64,000 bases of DNA from Lachnospiraceae bacterium (GTDB lineage Bacteria > Bacillota > Clostridia > Lachnospirales > Lachnospiraceae): NCBI GenBank assembly GCA_024690605.1, contig JAILOV010000038.1:1-64000 (forward strand), written 5' to 3'. Below the pieces are notes generated by a model that saw nothing but the letters and a program-made list of their open reading frames with translations, had not been told where the DNA came from and made no database searches. The position numbers were made by a program, and so were the translations under genes. Shown piece after piece: positions 57,171-64,000 of the stretch. The stretch's first letter is position 1, and every line of letters starts with the position of its first letter.

Positions 57171-58621
57171 ATTTCGGTTTTCTTCGATTTCTGACCGGAC
57201 GCCTGCTCATGGTGACCGGGGCGCTGCTGCTCCTGCCGGTGGTTGTCGCGGCGATCTATCGCGAATGGGCTCCCGGCGGGGTGTTTATCGCGATCGCCGC
57301 CTGCGCGGCGGGGATCGGCGCGCTCCTTTCCTGGAAAAAGCCGGAAAGAAAGGAATTCTACGCCCGTGAGGGGTTTGTTGCGACGAGCCTCTCCTGGATC
57401 GTCATGAGTCTTGTGGGGTGCCTCCCCTTCATTTTCACGGGAGCCATTCCCGATCCGATCGACGCGCTCTTTGAAACGGTCTCCGGCTTCACGACGACCG
57501 GAGGGAGCATCCTCAGAACGGTCGAGGGGGAATATATGTACCGTTGCGTCCAGTTCTGGCGCTGCTTCACGCACTGGATCGGCGGCATGGGCGTGCTGGT
57601 CTTCATCCTCGCGATCCTGCCCATGGCGGACGGCTATGGCATACATCTGATGCGCGCGGAGAGCCCGGGGCCGACGGCTTCCAAGCTCGTTCCGAAGCTC
57701 GGCAGCACAGCCAAGATCCTGTATCTGATCTACATCTTCTTTACGGTGGCGGAGTCGATCCTGCTCATGATCACGGGGATGCCGGTCTATGACAGCATCA
57801 CGATCACCTTTTCCACCGTGGGAACGGGCGGCTTCGGCGTCAGGGACGGGGGGATCGGCATCTATCCCGTCGCGTCGCAGGTCGTCATCACGGTCTTCAT
57901 GATCCTCTGCAGCATCAACTTCAACGCCTGGTATCTGATCTTCATCGGACAGGGACGCAAGGTGTGGAAGGTCGAGGAGATCCGCGTTTATCTGCTCATG
58001 GTCTTCGGATCGGCGCTGTGCATCACGACCAATATCCTCTCCCAGGAGAGGCTGTCCGTGCCGCTCACCTTTCACCATGCGCTCTTCAATGTGGCGTCGA
58101 TCACTTCGACGACGGGGTTTGCCACGCTGGACTTTAACACCTGGCCGGAATTTTCGCGGATGCTGCTCGCGATCCTCACGTTCATCGGTGCGTGCGCGGG
58201 TTCGACAGGCGGCGGTTTCAAAGTCTCCAGACTGATCATTCTGTTAAAGAGTGCCGCCAATGAGCTGGTGTTCGTGACGCACAGGAAGAGCGTGCGGCGT
58301 GTGCACGTGGACGGCAAGAGTCTGGATTCGCAGACGGTCAAGTCCGTCGCCGCCTATGCAACGCTCTATGCGACGGTCTTTTTCGTGTCGACGATCCTCA
58401 TTGCGGTCAACGGCTTTGATTTCACGACCAATGTCGCCGCGGTCGCCGCGACGTTAAATAACGTGGGACCGGGACTCAATGTCGTCGGGCCGTCGGGAAA
58501 CTATGCAAGCTTTTCCGCGTTTTCCAAGCTGGTGTTCATTTTTGACATGCTGGCGGGAAGACTGGAACTGCTGCCGCTCCTCATCCTGTTCAAGCCGGCG
58601 ACATGGCGCCGCAACGCCTGA
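57167..58621 (+). CDS. trkH: Trk potassium channel TrkH
   Basis: The 484-residue membrane protein is the ion-conducting subunit. It has four repeated selectivity-filter segments: FTTTGGSIL (about 112-120), STVGTGGFGVRDG, SITSTTGFATLDF and NNVGPGLNVVG, with the conserved Gly of each. HWIGGMGVLVFILAILP is another family landmark. Together with TrkA it imports K+ driven by membrane potential. It begins inside the trkA stop codon and ends 9 bp from the convergent TraX-like gene. Confidence 0.95.
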   Translation: MNFGFLRFLTGRLLMVTGALLLLPVVVAAIYREWAPGGVFIAIAACAAGIGALLSWKKPERKEFYAREGFVATSLSWIVMSLVGCLPFIFTGAIPDPIDALFETVSGFTTTGGSILRTVEGEYMYRCVQFWRCFTHWIGGMGVLVFILAILPMADGYGIHLMRAESPGPTASKLVPKLGSTAKILYLIYIFFTVAESILLMITGMPVYDSITITFSTVGTGGFGVRDGGIGIYPVASQVVITVFMILCSINFNAWYLIFIGQGRKVWKVEEIRVYLLMVFGSALCITTNILSQERLSVPLTFHHALFNVASITSTTGFATLDFNTWPEFSRMLLAILTFIGACAGSTGGGFKVSRLIILLKSAANELVFVTHRKSVRRVHVDGKSLDSQTVKSVAAYATLYATVFFVSTILIAVNGFDFTTNVAAVAATLNNVGPGLNVVGPSGNYASFSAFSKLVFIFDMLAGRLELLPLLILFKPATWRRNA

Positions 58622-58630
58622 GAGGGGAGA

Positions 58631-59494
58631 TCAGAGAAGACTCCCGATCCACAGCGCACGGAGCAGGAAATAAAGGAACAGGTGCGCCGGGTAGAAGATG
58701 TAGAAGAAATACTTGGCCGCCGCGCCCCTGCCGAGAAATCCCCGTTTACCGTTGTAGAAGGGGATGAGCAGGAAGGCCGGGAATCCCCACATCTCAAGAT
58801 TCAGGCGGGTGAGGACATAGTAACCGGCCCCCGAAGCGGCGAGGCGGATCGGGTGGAGGAAATAGAAGCACAGGATCAGCAGGACGCCGATCCCGCCATA
58901 GTCGGTGTGCATCCGCTCGGCGAGCTGATAGGCGGCAAAGGACACCGGGGCGGCGGCGAGGACGGTCACCGGGCCGACACCGAAACGCCTGCGGAAGGCA
59001 TCGATCACGAGGGCGGCGGCGAGGCCGATGGCAAGGGTGAAGAAGACATTCTGGTTCTCGAACAGGGTGTCCCTGTTCTCCGCAAGGATCTGCATAATGT
59101 TGATGGAAGCCGGATCGGAGAGATAGTCCGGCACGGCCAGATCGAACGGGATCTCCGAGAGCAGGGCGAAAAAAGTGAGGCTCCCGAGATAGCGCAGACG
59201 GTTGCGCGTGTGCAGCAGTCCCTCGATGAGCAGGAAACAGTAGATCGGGAAAGCCGTCCGGCCGATCCCGCGCAGGACGCGGTAAATGGAGTAAACGCGG
59301 TCAAAATCCATGCCGGCCGGGAACACGTGGGTCACCAGCATATAGTAGAGGATGGATGCGGAAAAATGATCGATCGCCATGGTGATGACGGCGATGATCT
59401 TTAAGACGCTCCCGCTGAACAGTCCCGGAAGCGGCAGGACCGGCGGGAACAGAAAATCTCCGGCTTTTGATTCTTCTGATGACGGATTCTGCAT
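58631..59494 (-). CDS. TraX-family membrane protein
   Basis: The 287-residue protein has about eight helices and matches the TraX (F-pilin acetylation) family: LKIIAVITMAIDHFSAS, GRTAFPIYCFLLIEGLLHTRNRLRYLGSL and FALLSEIPFDLAV. Chromosomal TraX-like proteins are probably acyltransferases of surface molecules, but only the plasmid TraX has been studied. It lies between trkH and the beta-CASP nuclease gene and is divergent from the latter. Its ATG has no SD; a possible promoter ends 10 nt upstream. Confidence 0.88.
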   Translation of the reverse strand: MQNPSSEESKAGDFLFPPVLPLPGLFSGSVLKIIAVITMAIDHFSASILYYMLVTHVFPAGMDFDRVYSIYRVLRGIGRTAFPIYCFLLIEGLLHTRNRLRYLGSLTFFALLSEIPFDLAVPDYLSDPASINIMQILAENRDTLFENQNVFFTLAIGLAAALVIDAFRRRFGVGPVTVLAAAPVSFAAYQLAERMHTDYGGIGVLLILCFYFLHPIRLAASGAGYYVLTRLNLEMWGFPAFLLIPFYNGKRGFLGRGAAAKYFFYIFYPAHLFLYFLLRALWIGSLL

Positions 59495-59504
59495 GATAGG
59501 ATAA

Positions 59505-59534
59505 ATAATACCTTACAGGAGGGCGATGATGCAA
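59505..59534 (-). promoter_or_regulatory. Possible promoter of the TraX-like gene
   Basis: On the minus strand TTGCAT, an 18-bp spacer, and TATTAT, ending 10 nt before the ATG. It overlaps the start of the divergent nuclease gene, and the message would have an extremely short leader. Confidence 0.35.
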
Positions 59535-61157
59535 CTGACATTTATCGGTGCCGATCATGAGGTGACGGGGAGCTGCCACTGCCTGGAGATCGCCGGCAGG
59601 CATATCCTCGTCGATTATGGCATGGAGCAGGGCCGGGACAGCTTTGAGAACGCGCCGCTGCCCGTGTCCGCCGCGAAGATCGATTTCGTGTTTCTCACAC
59701 ACGCGCACATCGATCACTCGGGACTCCTGCCGCAGCTTGCCGCACAGGGCTTCGCGGGCAAGATCTTCGCGACGGCCGCGACCTGCGATCTCTGCGATAT
59801 CATGCTCCGGGATTCGGCGCACATCCAGGCGCAGGAATCCGAATGGCGAAGCCGCAAGGGAAAGCGGAACAAAGAGATCGAAGCGGCGTCGCCGCAGTAT
59901 CTCATGGAAGATGTGCTCGCTGTCCTCAAACGCTTTGTTCCCTGCGACTATGACGAGGAGATCGAGGTCTGGCGCGATGAGGACGGCGCGGGGGAGATCC
60001 GCATCCGCTTCACCGACATCGGACATCTCCTGGGGAGCGCCAGCATCGAGGTCTGGGCCCGTGAAGGGAGCCAGCGCCGCAAGTTCGTGTTCTCCGGTGA
60101 CATCGGCAACGCGGATCAGCCGTTGCTCAGGGATCCGCAGCTGACCGAGGAAGCTGACTATGTCATCATGGAATCAACCTACGGCGACCGGCTGCACAGC
60201 ACGGAAAAGCCCGATGTGCAGCGCGATCTGGTCGAGGTGCTCAACCGCACCTTTGCGCGCGGCGGCAATGTCGTGATCCCCTCCTTTGCGGTCGGGCGCA
60301 CGCAGGAGCTGCTCTACTATCTGCGCCGCATCAAAAAGGAGAAGCTTGTCACGGCGGTCGATGATTTCCAGGTCTATGTGGACAGCCCGCTGGCGGTGGA
60401 GGCGACGGGGATCTTTCAGCGCAACCAGCAGGACTGCTATGACGGCGACGCGCAGCAGCTTTTGAAGCAGGGGATCAATCCGCTGACATTTCCCGGTCTG
60501 AACCTGGCGATCACGCCGGATGAATCGCGGGCGATCAATTTTGTCGAGGATCCCTGCGTCATCCTGTCAGCCTCCGGCATGTGCGAGGCGGGCCGGATCA
60601 AGCATCATCTGAAGCACAATCTCTGGCGTGAGGAATCCACGATCCTGTTTGTCGGCTATCAGTCCGTGGGAACGCTCGGACGCGCGATCGTCGACGGCGC
60701 GGAGCAGGTGAAACTCTTCGGTGAGGTGGTCGATGTCCGGGCCGAGATCGCCAAGATCATCGGGCTCTCCGGTCACGCGGACAGGGACGGTCTCATCCGC
60801 TGGCTGGACGGCTTCCGCGAGACGCCGAAGCGCGTGTTTGTTGTGCACGGAGAGGATACGGTCGCGGCGGGCTTTGCGGATCTGCTCAACAGGACAAAGG
60901 GGCAGCGCGCGGTCGCACCCTACAGCGGGTCGATCTTTGATCCCGTGGCTGACCGTTTCATTTATGAAGCAACGCCGATACCCGCAAAGAAGAAGGCGGC
61001 AAAGGCGGTATCCGATGTTTATGAGCGTCTGAAAGCGGCAGGCGCAAGGCTGATCGCCGTCATCGGCCGCAATCAGGGACTGGCCAACAAGGAGCTCGCA
61101 AAGTTTGCCGATCAGGTGACGGCGCTGTGCGACAAGTGGGATAACAAAAGGGGATAA
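59529..61157 (+). CDS. MBL/beta-CASP RNA-processing nuclease
   Basis: The 542-residue protein has the metallo-beta-lactamase motif HAHIDHSG (about 59-66), GDIGNADQPLL, and the beta-CASP insert with VIPSFAVGRTQELLYYL, VYVDSPLA, VILSASGMCEAGRIKHHL and SGHADRDGL. It is similar to the CPSF-like exonucleases widely found in bacteria and archaea. It should cut RNA in a zinc-dependent manner. The C-terminal ~80 residues (about 455-540) are a helical tail. The ATG at 59529 has AGGAGGG 5 nt upstream; an in-frame ATG one codon earlier is too close to the SD. Confidence 0.92.
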   Translation: MQLTFIGADHEVTGSCHCLEIAGRHILVDYGMEQGRDSFENAPLPVSAAKIDFVFLTHAHIDHSGLLPQLAAQGFAGKIFATAATCDLCDIMLRDSAHIQAQESEWRSRKGKRNKEIEAASPQYLMEDVLAVLKRFVPCDYDEEIEVWRDEDGAGEIRIRFTDIGHLLGSASIEVWAREGSQRRKFVFSGDIGNADQPLLRDPQLTEEADYVIMESTYGDRLHSTEKPDVQRDLVEVLNRTFARGGNVVIPSFAVGRTQELLYYLRRIKKEKLVTAVDDFQVYVDSPLAVEATGIFQRNQQDCYDGDAQQLLKQGINPLTFPGLNLAITPDESRAINFVEDPCVILSASGMCEAGRIKHHLKHNLWREESTILFVGYQSVGTLGRAIVDGAEQVKLFGEVVDVRAEIAKIIGLSGHADRDGLIRWLDGFRETPKRVFVVHGEDTVAAGFADLLNRTKGQRAVAPYSGSIFDPVADRFIYEATPIPAKKKAAKAVSDVYERLKAAGARLIAVIGRNQGLANKELAKFADQVTALCDKWDNKRG

Positions 61158-61162
61158 ACGAC

Positions 61163-62020
61163 ATGAGCTACGCTGACGAAGTATTCATCAACATGTGCAG
61201 GGATATTCTGGACAACGGCACTTCCACCGAGGGCGAAAAGGTGCGGCCGCACTGGGAGGACGGTGCGAGTGCCTACACGATCAAAAAATTCGGCGTCGTC
61301 AACCGCTACGATCTGCGAAAGGAATTCCCGATCCTGACGCTGCGTCCGACGGGCATCAAGAGCGCGACGGACGAAATGCTCTGGATCTGGCAGCGCAAAT
61401 CCAACAATATCCACGATCTCAAGCCGAAGATCTGGGATGAGTGGGCGGATCCGGACGGATCGATCGGCAAAGCCTACGGTTATCAACTGGGTGTGAAGCA
61501 TCAATATAAAGAAGGGATGTTCGATCAGGTCGACCGGGTGATCTGGGATCTGAAGAACAATCCGTTCTCGCGCCGGATCCTGACCAACATCTATGTGCAT
61601 CAGGACCTGCATGAGATGAATCTTTATCCCTGCGCCTACAGCATGACCTTTAACGTGACGGCGGAAAAGGACGACGCGGGGGAGGAGAAGCTGATCCTCA
61701 ACGCGATCCTGAACCAGCGTTCGCAGGATGTGCTGGCGGCGAACAACTGGAATGTCGTGCAGTATGCGGTCCTTGTCCACATGCTCGCGCAGACCTGTGG
61801 CATGGTCGCCGGGGAGCTGGTCCATGTGATCGCGGACGCGCACATCTATGACCGGCACGTCGACATCATCCGGGAACTGATCGCGCGGCCGGTGTTTCCG
61901 GCGCCGGTGTTCCGGCTGAACCCGGAAAAGACGGATTTTTATTCCTTCACACCGGAGGATGTCTCGCTGGAGAACTATCAGCACGGGGAGCAGATTAAAA
62001 AAATACCTATTGCTATTTAA
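61163..62020 (+). CDS. thyA: Thymidylate synthase
   Basis: ThyA methylates dUMP to dTMP with methylenetetrahydrofolate. The 285-residue protein is typical: PFSRRILTNIYV (phosphate-binding Arg), the catalytic Cys in MNLYPCAYSMTF, LNQRSQDVLAANNWNVVQYAVL and HVIADAHIYDRHVD. The residue after the catalytic Cys is Ala where E. coli has His, a change typical of a Firmicutes branch of ThyA. It follows the nuclease gene by 5 bp. The promoter of the downstream flavodoxin overlaps its stop codon. Confidence 0.95.
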   Translation: MSYADEVFINMCRDILDNGTSTEGEKVRPHWEDGASAYTIKKFGVVNRYDLRKEFPILTLRPTGIKSATDEMLWIWQRKSNNIHDLKPKIWDEWADPDGSIGKAYGYQLGVKHQYKEGMFDQVDRVIWDLKNNPFSRRILTNIYVHQDLHEMNLYPCAYSMTFNVTAEKDDAGEEKLILNAILNQRSQDVLAANNWNVVQYAVLVHMLAQTCGMVAGELVHVIADAHIYDRHVDIIRELIARPVFPAPVFRLNPEKTDFYSFTPEDVSLENYQHGEQIKKIPIAI

Positions 62021-62038
62021 TCGGACATTTGTTACAAT
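62010..62038 (+). promoter_or_regulatory. Promoter of the flavodoxin gene
   Basis: TTGCTA (62010-62015), a 17-bp spacer, and TACAAT (62033-62038), overlapping the thyA stop. The leader is about 42 nt to the ATG at 62087. Confidence 0.6.
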
Positions 62039-62086
62039 AACCTTTGTATTGCGTCGCAGGTGCGGCGTGATAACAGAGGGAAAGGA

Positions 62087-62536
62087 ATGAAGCGGACAGC
62101 GATCGTATATTTTTCGGAGCATCACGGCAACACGAAAAAGATCGTTCAGGCGATCGCGGATGCTCATGAAGAGGTGACGCTGATCGATGCAGCGACCAAG
62201 ATCGAGGTCGATCTGTCCGGTTATGAGCGGATCGGTTTCGCGTCGGGCATCTATGCGGGGTGCTTTGCCAGAAAGCTTCTGACCTTTGCGCAGATCAATC
62301 TGCCGGACAAAAAGGAAGCCTTCATCATTTACACCAGTGCGATGAACGGCAGGCACTACGGCGATGACATCCGGGCACTCCTGGATAAGCGCAACGCCAG
62401 AGTCCTGGGGACCTGGCACACCAGAGGCTTCTGCACCTTCGGACCGCTCAAACTGATCGGCGGTGCGTTCAGGGGCAGGCCGGGCGAGGAAGAGATCCGA
62501 GAAGCGCTTGATTTCTATGAAAATCTCGGCGCCTGA
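62087..62536 (+). CDS. Flavodoxin-family protein
   Basis: The 149-residue protein is a flavodoxin-like fold: the FMN phosphate loop is [19 protein letters not shown], and [21 protein letters not shown] and [15 protein letters not shown] follow. Electron transfer partner is not visible. The ATG at 62087 was chosen over an earlier one that would add a basic stretch (MRRDNRGKG) from the leader. The gene has its own promoter (62010-62038) and precedes the chemoreceptor gene by 55 bp. Confidence 0.9.
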   Translation: MKRTAIVYFSEHHGNTKKIVQAIADAHEEVTLIDAATKIEVDLSGYERIGFASGIYAGCFARKLLTFAQINLPDKKEAFIIYTSAMNGRHYGDDIRALLDKRNARVLGTWHTRGFCTFGPLKLIGGAFRGRPGEEEIREALDFYENLGA

Positions 62537-62591
62537 ACGGCGCAGGAAACAGTTGGAACGCAGTTTCGGTTTAAAGGAAGGGAGAGGTATC

Positions 62592-64000
62592 ATGGCAGCA
62601 ACGAAGAAACGCAACGGGAAACTGCTCATCAAGATCATCCTGATCGCGCTCGGCGCGGTGGTGGCGGTCGCAACGATCCTCACGATCATCGCCGGCAAAG
62701 AGATCAAGGGCGTCTATGCCGAGCTGATCGAGGAGGAACTCAAGGCGACCTGCGAGCAACTCGACGATGAGATGGAGCGGCTCTACGAGGGTGACTGGAC
62801 GCTCGACGCGGAGGGCAACCTCATGAAGGGCGAGCACATGATCACCGGACAGGACGCGATCCTCGACAAGATCAAGGCGGAGACCGGCATCGAATACACG
62901 GTGTTCTTCGGCAAGACCCGCATGATCACCACCCTTTACAAGCAGGGCACCAACGAGCGCATGAACGGCACGCAGGCGGGCGACGCGGTTTACAACACGG
63001 TCGTCGGACAGGGCAAGGAATTCTATGCGCCGGATCTGGTCATCAACAACCGCCCGTTCTGTGCCTACTATGTACCGCTGGAGCAGTCGGACGGCACGCG
63101 CATCGGCATGGTCTTTGCCGGTCGTGAGAGCTCCGGCGTTTCCGCCAACATCCGCAGCATCATCATGACCATGATCGGTCTCGCCGTCGTACTGGTCGCG
63201 GTGATCCTGATCCTGGGTCTCTTCGTTGCACTCAAGACCTCGAAGAAGATGTCCGACATGGCCGAGAGCATCAACGAGCTGGCGAGCGGTGATCTGAACG
63301 CGGAATTCGACGATTCCCTCCTGCGCAGAAGCGACGAGCTGGGCGTTATCGCGGACAGCACGATCCAGTTCAAGGAAAAGATCGCCGAGGTCATCGGCAC
63401 GACGCGCCGGATGAGCGAGGAGCTTCGCAATTCGAGCAACGATCTGACGGAATCCGCGGGACAGGCTTCCACGGCTTCGAGCCAGGTCACGGAAGCGGTC
63501 AACGAGGTCAGCAAGGGTGCGGTCTCCCAGGCGGAGAGCATCCAGACCGCAGCCGCCAACACGGACGGCATCGGCCGCGATATCGACGATATCAGCGACA
63601 ATGTGAACCAGCTGGATGAGTACACCGCACAGATGAAGAAGTCCTGCGATGACGCGATGGGGGCCATGGACAAGCTGATCGCGCAGAGCAAGGAGGTCAC
63701 GGTTTCCGTTCAGGAGATCGGCGACACGATCAATTCCACCAACGAGAGCGCCAAGGGCATCTCCCAGTTCACCGATGCGATCACGGACATCGCCGAGGAG
63801 ACGAACCTCCTGTCGCTGAACGCCTCGATCGAGGCGGCACGCGCCGGCGAAGCGGGCAAGGGCTTCGCGGTTGTTGCGAGCCAGATCCAGAAGCTGGCGG
63901 ATCAGTCCAAGCAGAGCGCGGATCAGATCAAGGATATCGTCGAGAAGCTGCTGGCCGATTCCGAGGCTTCCGTCGAGGTCATGGCCAAGCTCAACGAGAA
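62592..64000 (+). CDS. Methyl-accepting chemotaxis protein, truncated by the window end
   Basis: The first ~470 codons are present; the stop lies beyond the window. TM1 (about 12-34), a single-Cache-like outside domain (about 36-185), TM2 (about 188-214), HAMP (about 215-268), and the start of the coiled-coil signalling domain follow. The highly conserved hairpin tip is [20 protein letters not shown], followed by [19 protein letters not shown]. It should relay an outside chemical signal to CheA/CheW, meaning a motile or chemotactic cell. GGAGAGG precedes the ATG. Confidence 0.93.
   Translation, partial: MAATKKRNGKLLIKIILIALGAVVAVATILTIIAGKEIKGVYAELIEEELKATCEQLDDEMERLYEGDWTLDAEGNLMKGEHMITGQDAILDKIKAETGIEYTVFFGKTRMITTLYKQGTNERMNGTQAGDAVYNTVVGQGKEFYAPDLVINNRPFCAYYVPLEQSDGTRIGMVFAGRESSGVSANIRSIIMTMIGLAVVLVAVILILGLFVALKTSKKMSDMAESINELASGDLNAEFDDSLLRRSDELGVIADSTIQFKEKIAEVIGTTRRMSEELRNSSNDLTESAGQASTASSQVTEAVNEVSKGAVSQAESIQTAAANTDGIGRDIDDISDNVNQLDEYTAQMKKSCDDAMGAMDKLIAQSKEVTVSVQEIGDTINSTNESAKGISQFTDAITDIAEETNLLSLNASIEAARAGEAGKGFAVVASQIQKLADQSKQSADQIKDIVEKLLADSEASVEVMAKLNE

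Overview
The window is GC-rich DNA with short intergenic gaps, Shine-Dalgarno (SD) starts and consensus sigma-A type promoters. Gene content points to a Clostridia member of the Firmicutes, most likely a Lachnospiraceae-type gut or rumen bacterium. Supporting genes are a PolC-derived protein beside a DnaE polymerase, a clostripain-family C11 protease, a YerC/TrpR-like regulator, a bactofilin, a DUF3798 lipoprotein, TrkA/TrkH, and many c-di-GMP and chemotaxis sensors. The taxonomy is inferred from gene families only. No tRNA, rRNA, CRISPR array, intact insertion sequence or prophage was seen.

Layout. 1-6000 is an accessory-looking stretch: an SCP2-like tail, a small protein, a divergent peptide deformylase, a HIRAN protein, an unknown 526-residue AT-richer gene, a PAP2 phosphatase, an HD hydrolase, a PolC-derived protein without its catalytic acidic motif, and a 66-residue protein ending in a FliM/FliN-type motif. 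Two 102-bp copies of one structured repeat lie here. 6.0-12.2 kb holds a GGDEF sensor and a sugar block (GH31, ThuA, sugar isomerase). 12.2-26.9 kb is signalling-rich: zinc-ribbon membrane protein, nitroreductase, two GGDEF proteins, two HD-GYP proteins (one frameshifted), a Nudix remnant, and a hybrid histidine kinase behind a DUF3798 lipoprotein. 27.0-31.4 kb has pfkA, a SpoU methyltransferase and an SGNH/MBOAT acyl-transfer pair. 31.5-42 kb has dnaE facing a leftward alpha-glucan operon (ABC ATPase, two permeases, binding protein, OB-like lipoprotein, malQ). 42-49.5 kb carries a small orphan gene, a C11 protease, two GT-C-like membrane proteins, a YerC-like regulator, a bactofilin and a degenerate LytM protein. 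49.6-64 kb is mostly housekeeping: cspA, a eukaryotic-type hisA, dapB, dapA, a SEC-C protein, thrS, trkA/trkH, a TraX-like protein, a beta-CASP nuclease, thyA, a flavodoxin, and a chemotaxis receptor cut by the window end.

Working together. Three GGDEF proteins and two HD-GYP proteins could make and break c-di-GMP, and one synthase and one hydrolase seem to share the same outside sensor. The ABC operon plus MalQ and the GH31 block fit import and breakdown of alpha-linked glycans. The most unusual items are the dead PolC relative with its convergent FliM-motif mini-protein, the 102-bp repeat pair, three genes whose -10 box sits exactly 7 nt before the ATG (predicted leaderless mRNAs), and an intrinsic terminator for malQ written inside the dnaE coding sequence.
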